Of a stretch of 64,000 bases of DNA, positions 58,071 through 64,000 are shown in pieces (within the stretch, counting starts at the first letter, position 1; every line of letters begins with the position of its first letter). The position numbers and the translations under genes were made by a program. Under the pieces are notes generated by a model. It worked only from the letters and a program-made list of their open reading frames with translations, did no database searches and was not told the origin of the DNA. This DNA comes from Sipunculus nudus. Taxonomy: Eukaryota; Annelida; Sipuncula; Golfingiida; Sipunculidae. The stretch spans positions 43,008,456 through 43,072,455 of the forward strand of contig CM049318.1 in the NCBI GenBank assembly GCA_026874595.1, in the 5' to 3' direction.

Positions 58071-59209
58071 TTAATTTATATACATATTCTTTTAAAACTA
58101 TTCTTTTAATATTTATGTGTAATTTAAGAGTACCAATTATGCAGACCTTCATTCAGCATCTAAAATTATGTTAATTTATATTTTGAAAATAAAATGAACC
58201 ATGATTTTCACGATATTGATTTATTTGATAATATAATATGAGAATATGAGTAACTGTTAATATTTTATTATTTAATAAATGATATTTTGATTTAAAATAA
58301 TTAGATCCTGTTATGTACAAAATTTAAAGTTCAAGATTGTTTTATACCGAATTTATTATGAAAGTGATTTAAATAATATTTTATTTGATTTTTTAAATTT
58401 GATGTAAGTTTTAATATCTCTCCATATTCCTAAATTATCCTAGCTGGTTTTGCTGAAATGAAGAAGGGGAATGCCTGAAAAATTAAGGCCATGCATGCTA
58501 CCAATATTGTAGCCTACTTGGTAAGCCTCCCCAGTGTGACTTACAAGCACTCTATTGAAAATATTGGTGTGCGAGCAAGGACACAGATTTTTAGATAAAT
58601 CATATAATTAGCTTAAAATAAACTAAAATGCGGGTCTTTACCTGGATGTGTGAAACATTTCTTATAAGTAAAACAAGAAAACTTGCAGGTGGCTATTGGC
58701 CCTGCTTGGACCCATTGTTTGCTTGCACTTTCTGTTTTAGTCACTAGATGGTACTATTTCAGGGACGAGGCAATAAATTTTATGCTTGAATTTCCATGAT
58801 GGGTGAGCCTGACACCTAACAGCCAATCAGAAAAAGGACTTTGAAAACTGGCTTTACAATTATCTTATAATTTCTACTTGAAATGCCCCAATAAATAAAA
58901 GAACAGAATTAAAGCAGCTGAAATAATCAAGACTTCCAGTATCATTAGGCTTTCTGTAAATTTCAGACATAGTATAAGAAAATTGTGTAGATAACTTGAT
59001 GATATAGGTGCTTGTAATATTATTTAAATGTGATTGAAGTGCTTGGCTGCGCAAGGTCTAGAAACCTCCAATCAGTTTAAGTAATAGTAATAGATACCCC
59101 AGTAATAGTAATAGAAGATAAGATGTGGTAATAGTAATAGTAATAGCAATATCAGAAATTGAAAGTAATAGTAATAGTAATAGAGCAACTGTAATAGACC
59201 CCATGTCTG
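58071..59209 (-). mobile_element. hAT-like TATTAC element, reverse partial copy
   Basis: Matches the reverse-strand element at 41387-44654 from about its 42313 equivalent to the inverse terminus CCCCATGTCTG at 59209. The other terminus is missing where the gypsy fragment abuts. 58505-58850 is replaced by unrelated sequence. Confidence 0.8.
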
Positions 59210-59986
59210 AATTTAATATAACTTAAATTCTTGTGAATAGCATTTCAATTCTCCCAAGATATAAGCGCTGAAACTTGATCAACCATGAATGAACTTTATT
59301 TTATTTGACGATTTATACTTATATTCCAAATTTACCCCTGCCACATTTTTGATATCTCATTTTAGTTATGAGATTTTGGAGAGAATGTCGAATCACTCAC
59401 GCACCCCTGGTTAGCAAAGAAGGTTAAGAGGGCGATATAGTTGATGGGGATAGAGAGAAAAAAGGGGTATAATTTTTTGGGGGGTTTTCAATACATATAT
59501 AACAACTATTTACTGACTCCTGTTTCACTCGTTATATTTGTTCATGTGACATCTTGAACTTGGCTGCGTGGAAGTACCTGAAAGAGATGAAATACATGAA
59601 ATATTAGTACACATGACATGACATACAAAGACAGCGGGCTGAATCTGGTCTCGAACCACTGACCGGAGGCATACAACTCCAATTGCATAACCACTATGCC
59701 ACACAGAACTCGTTGCAGAACTGGGGAAAACGGGGGTATTTAAACCTGGATTTAAAAATGTGATCACGTGGTACACTGTGGGGGCACTACTTCACCAGGA
59801 GTCATGATCATGTGATCAGCGAATCAACTTCGTACGAACACCAAATCGATTGCTTGGTGTAACTAGTTGAAATATGAATCAGGAGAGTAAAAGGTAAAGA
59901 TGAATGATTGTTTACTTTGGTAATTTGAATGAATATGAGTAAATATTGGGGGGAGACCCCCCCCCCCAGGATATGAAAATCAACAT
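59210..59986. other. intron sequence with a tRNA-like segment
   Basis: Unassigned except for the tRNA-like stretch at 59640-59715 and GGGGGGAGACCCCCC (59948-59967), whose copies are at 62147 and 62201 beyond the next element. Confidence 0.45.
59640..59715 (-). mobile_element. tRNA-derived SINE head or tRNA pseudogene
   Basis: On the minus strand an A box TGGCATAGTGG (59701-59691) and a B box GGTTCGAGACC (59657-59647) lie at normal spacing, with a D-stem GCAT/ATGC. The T-stem is mismatched and the acceptor stem does not pair, so it is not a functional tRNA gene. Confidence 0.55.
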
Positions 59987-62088
59987 CAGACATGGGGTCT
60001 ATTACAGTTGTTCTATTACTATTACTATTACTTTCAATTTCTGGTATTACTATTACTATTACTATTACCACATTTTATCTTCTATTACTATTACTATTAC
60101 TGGGGTATCTATTACTATTACTATTACTGAAACTGAGTGGGGGATTCTAAACCTTGCGCAGCCATGAGTGCTATAAACTAGCACTACCATCACATGTTTA
60201 AATAATATTACAAGCACCTATATCATCCAGTACTACACAATTTTCTTATACTGTGTCTGACATTTACAAGAAGCCTACTGGAGATCTTAATTATTTCAGC
60301 TTCTTTAATTGTGTTTTTTTTTATATTTTGAAACCTCAATGATCATTATTGGGGCATTTCAAGTCGAAATTATAAGACAATTGTATGAACTCTTGAATAC
60401 ATGTAATTTAAAACCAACCCATTGTAAAGGCCCGGGCATATTTAAAATATTGATTTATAATTATATGCGTACTTGTACTTTTTATATTATTTTCATATAT
60501 ATTTCACATAAATTTATAAATTTATTTTATAGTACATACTTCTGTTTAGATTTAATCTTCTTTCTCATAGTTAATAAATAAAAGATTTTCAGAGTAACTA
60601 AAAATTGTCACCAGAGGAATTTCTCATTATTATTGCATATTATTAAGTATCAAAGCTGACAATTCAGTCCTTTATGTATGTATCAGGAGAGGAATTTATG
60701 TAGGGCTGTGTCCTGTTTCCCAACCCTTGTAAATATATCCAAAAAAAATATTGTTCATGTCAAGATTCTGGACAGAACCAAACTGGAGACAAAAGTATCC
60801 CATCTTCTCGGGTGTATATGTTCATTTTGATGTGAAGCCATGTTTTATTCCATCACATAGTACATCTTGAGAGTGAACAGAGAGGTGGCAAAACTTTACA
60901 ATAATATGCTACCATTATTGTAAAGTTTACCACCTCTCTGTTCACTCTCAAGATGTTACGTAGCATGCATGGCTTTTATTCTTCAGGCATGTCCTTCTTC
61001 ATTGCAGCAAAACCAGCATAGTATAATTTAGGAAAATGGAGAGTGATTTAAACTTACATCAATTTTACAAAACAAATAAAATATTATTTAAATCACTTTC
61101 ACAATAAATTTGGTATTTAACAATCTTGTACTTAAAATTTTGTACATAACAGGATGTGATTATTTGATATCAAAATTTCAGATATTTAATAATAAAATAT
61201 TAACAAATAAATTAATATAGTTGGTTCATTTAATTTTTCAAAATATAAATAAACATAATTTTAGATACTGAATGAAGGTCTGCAAAATTGGTACTATGAA
61301 ATAACTACAAGTATTCAAAGAATAGTTTTAAAAGAATATGTAAATAAATCAACTAGATAATACATGTGCCTGCAGTATGATTTTATCCAAGTGATTGTGG
61401 TACTGGTATGACTTTTTAGCAATGTAGGCTTCAATTCACTACGGGTATTGAAAACACCATAAGCTTATCATGAACATTTTTGGTCTGCACTGTATCTGGT
61501 TCCATATTATATTATTTTTTAATGTGTGTTATTGCAATCTGTATGATCAAAATGCAAACTGGCTTTTGAAAACAAATCTAGGTACATTTCAGAATATGCA
61601 TATGGATTGATGGATGTGAGATAAGATGTACATGTCACAATAATAATACACTATTTATCTGTCTCTTAACATCAAACATGCCTCTGTTTATCCATGGTTT
61701 ACTAATCAAAGGTCAGATTGTGTCAGGTAACTTATATGGCTGTGACCTACTCTGTCCAATACTCTCCAATACTCCAATGTAATTAGCACCAGTGGTCACC
61801 AGCAATGTGGCAGCTGGCCCATGCTTGCCTCAACAATAGGCACATCCTGGGCAATTACTGGTCAAGAACTGAGTCTGTTCAGCATTATTTGCTGATATGC
61901 TTCATGTTCAACGGGCTCACAGGAAGTAATAGAAAGTAATATGTATTACTCTATTACTTTGCCTTCTATTTCTATTACTATTACTATTACAGCTCAAATT
62001 TTTAAGTCTATTACTATTACTATTACATGGAAAAAGCTGTAATAGTCTATTACTATTACTATTACTTATTACTATTACCCCATGTCTG
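59987..62088 (+). mobile_element. hAT-like TATTAC element, full-length copy
   Basis: 2102 bp, perfect CAGACATGGGG / CCCCATGTCTG ends and the 8-bp duplication ATCAACAT (59979-59986 and 62089-62096). It carries a private 43-bp inverted duplication at 60862-60956. No transposase ORF. Confidence 0.95.
60862..60956. repeat. inverted duplication inside the hAT-like copy
   Basis: Arms of about 43 bp (ACATCTTGAGAGTGAACAGA onward and its inverse) around an ~8-bp loop. The other copies have this segment once. Confidence 0.85.
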
Positions 62089-62937
62089 ATCAACATGAGT
62101 AAATATATAAACATGAAGAGTAATTAGTATGAATATGGGTAATTATGGGGGGGAGACCCCACCAACCCCCCCAGGATATGATAATCAACATGAGTAATGA
62201 TTGGGGGGAGACCCCCCAAACCCCCCCTTTGGGTCCTAGAATTATCTAAAAACATTGTATCGAGATGTGATAAATCCGACTGAGAGTTATGCGAGATTGT
62301 GAAGGTGTGAGTTATGCCAAAAGGAAAATAGAGGGAATTATATTTTACGCAACACCGTACAGTTGATCATGGCGGACGTAAAAGGATGTTGATACGACTA
62401 CATGGAGATCGTATATAAAAGATGTATTATGTCATAACCTGTGATTGAGTATAGGTAAGAAAGTGATATTTGAGTAGTATTACACTATTACAGGCAGTTA
62501 TATGTTAGAAAGCGTCCCTTGTTGTGTGACATGGCATAGTCGGCGCTGTATAGGTGCGTGAGTGATTCGACATTCGGGCCGAGATTTTGAATAGGTATCA
62601 GAAAATTTTAACCCATTACAACTTCTTGGCCACACCCCCTTGCTAACAATCAACTTGAGTCTTGACATGTCACAGGAAGTTATGAATGTACGCAGGCAGA
62701 GATTCGCACCTCGGCTCACGGAGCAGTAACATGCTTTAAAGGTTATTCTGATTTTATACAGATGATACTGCACGTATTGTTATTTAGATGGAATATTTTA
62801 CTTGAAGAGTTCCAAGTTGGTTAATTGTACCCGTTTAAATCAGGCCCTGACCAGGAAACAGCTCAGCAACCGAGTCCGAGATGAGGACTGATAGGAGACG
62901 TAATTTTGAGAATTCTGGCAACATTTTACTGACTTAC
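62089..62937. other. ARPC2 intron 1, exon-proximal part
   Basis: Starts with GGGGGGAGACCCC-type repeats (62147 and 62201), then about 650 bp without recognised repeats before exon 1. Confidence 0.45.
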
Positions 62938-63011
62938 CCTGCAAGAGCATTCTTAAATTTTAGAGACAGTGTATCCTCTATGATTCTATTGTTGATTTCC
63001 AGAAGAATCAT
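62938..63011 (-). CDS. ARPC2: ARPC2 coding exon 1 (start codon, residues 1-24)
   Basis: Begins [19 protein letters not shown], the highly conserved ARPC2 N-terminus, and ends in the first two bases of a Gly codon. The donor is a consensus GTAAGT at 62937-62932. The start ATG is at 63011-63009 with A at -3. It is preferred because known ARPC2 proteins start at exactly this residue. The phase (two bases of codon 25) is completed by exon 2. The 5' UTR lies upstream, above 63011. A possible splice acceptor (CCAACAG) lies 12 nt before the ATG, so a non-coding first exon further upstream is possible. The exon sits about 850 bp from the nearest mobile element (ending at 62088), the cleanest part of the window. 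Confidence 0.96.
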
Positions 63012-64000
63012 CGTGAAATTCTGTTGGAGGTGTTACCGGTACAACCAGGAACTGTCATGAACTCAGCCGGATGTGGCTCTCACAACTTCCCGTTTCCTGT
63101 ATAGAACGAACCATGATGGAACAAACTATTTTTGCCTGAAATTGCTATAGTGTCAGTGCGATGTAAGCGACAACAAGTGTCAAATCACATGACTTCTAAT
63201 ACTTAAAGAACTATTTTGATGGAAAAAGCATTATGATTGGATAAGGCTTACATGGCTTCAATTTTTTTCAGACAGATATGGGACCAAAATCCTGTTTGTG
63301 CGTCAAGTCCTATAGATGAGAGAGAAATTTGGGCAGTGTGTAAAACCCGGACCCCACGGATCCCGGACCCCGGACCCCAAAAACCAATTTCCACACTGTC
63401 GATTATATATACAGATAAAAACACCCCTGATGCTGATATAAGAACAAAGTAAAGTCCCTCAGTGTTAAAGCTTTGTAAATAACCATTTCAATGAACATTT
63501 TAAGTATACAAAATATTTTGCTGAAGATGGACCCAAACTGCTTGACTTTGATGACTATTCCATTTTTAAAGGACCCTGGAAACCCCGCTCATATTTTCAT
63601 TTATGACTCCATGAGAAAGAATAAGCACTCGTGTCAAACATTAAATATGATTATTTGATATTTCAAGTGAAAATATTCTAGTGCAGGCACACTGAAGTGC
63701 GCCAGCGGTCAATGCATGCGGACCTGAGACTGATATATCGATATCAGAGTTCTTCCACATAACACAGGTTTTGTGTTCCATTCATGAACAACAATGCAAT
63801 TTACTGTTGGTAACAATAAATTTACCCAAAGAAATTTTTAATGACTTGCATTACAAGAAACGACAGGTAAAAACATAATGATTTTATAAATGTTCTTATT
63901 ATACTTTTTATTTCGCTAAACATGAAACAAATAGCAAATATAAGAACATGAAGAAAAAATAAGACAAAATGAAAATAATATAGATACAAAAACACAATAA
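63012..64000 (-). promoter_or_regulatory. ARPC2 5' UTR and presumed promoter region
   Basis: Sequence upstream of the ATG on the minus strand. It contains ACATCCGGCTGAG (ETS-like core) near 63070. A CCCGGACCCC tandem (63350-63385) lies further upstream. No TATA box at a convincing place was seen and no transcription start can be fixed from the sequence. Confidence 0.35.
63347..63386 (+). repeat. CCCGGACCCC short tandem repeat
   Basis: Three to four imperfect GACCCC / CCCGGACCCC units. GC-rich in otherwise AT-rich surroundings. Confidence 0.7.

Noticed and set aside
59640..59715. Functional tRNA gene
   Set aside because: A and B boxes are present but the acceptor and T stems do not pair.

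Overview
The window is eukaryotic, AT-rich, intron-dominated DNA from an invertebrate animal. A bivalve or other mollusc is the best guess, from the metazoan ARPC2 protein, Helentron/HINE-like tandem-core repeats and a Gmr1-like retrotransposon; the species cannot be named. The one host gene I can support is ARPC2 (Arp2/3 complex subunit 2, p34-Arc). It lies on the minus strand and spans nearly the whole window. Six coding exons were found by protein similarity, splice sites and matching phases: 63011-62938 (start codon), 35636-35602, 29782-29724, 27881-27782, 15528-15342 and 1657-1564. They join without a break into 183 codons. The C-terminal ~117 residues should lie beyond position 1. The introns are about 27.3, 5.8, 1.8, 12.3 and 13.7 kb and consist almost entirely of mobile elements and repeats.

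Layout from left to right. 1-1500: tail of a hairpin-ended repeat and a diverged tandem array. 1564-1657: exon 6. 2.6-12.9 kb: dispersed tandem-core repeats, split by a nearly intact 3.7-kb LINE (5783-9504, minus) with 8-bp target duplications. 14128-15235: a foldback element with 195-bp inverted arms. 15342-15528: exon 5, followed directly by a ~50-bp minisatellite whose unit is the exon-5 splice acceptor plus the first bases of exon 5. 16118-16808: truncated hAT-like element. 16870-23744: a complete LTR retrotransposon (675-bp LTRs, 4-bp target duplication) with the Gmr1 domain order gag-PR-IN-RT-RH. 23.7-36 kb: repeats around exons 4, 3 and 2. 36-50 kb: Helentron/HINE-like repeats, including a 2-kb array full of nuclear-receptor-like half-sites, and a hAT-like element at 41.4-44.7 kb carrying two nested insertions. 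50-62 kb: three full-length ~2.1-kb hAT-like elements and one partial copy, plus a broken conventional Ty3/gypsy pol. 62938-63011: exon 1.

At least five elements could be placed exactly, either by target-site duplications or by an empty paralogous copy inside the window. All retrotransposon coding regions carry stops, frameshifts or deletions, so the only functional coding sequence is probably ARPC2. The most unusual points are the decoy splice-acceptor minisatellite beside exon 5, the Gmr1-like element outside the deuterostomes where that order was first described, and the hAT-like family with direct TATTAC arrays inside both ends.
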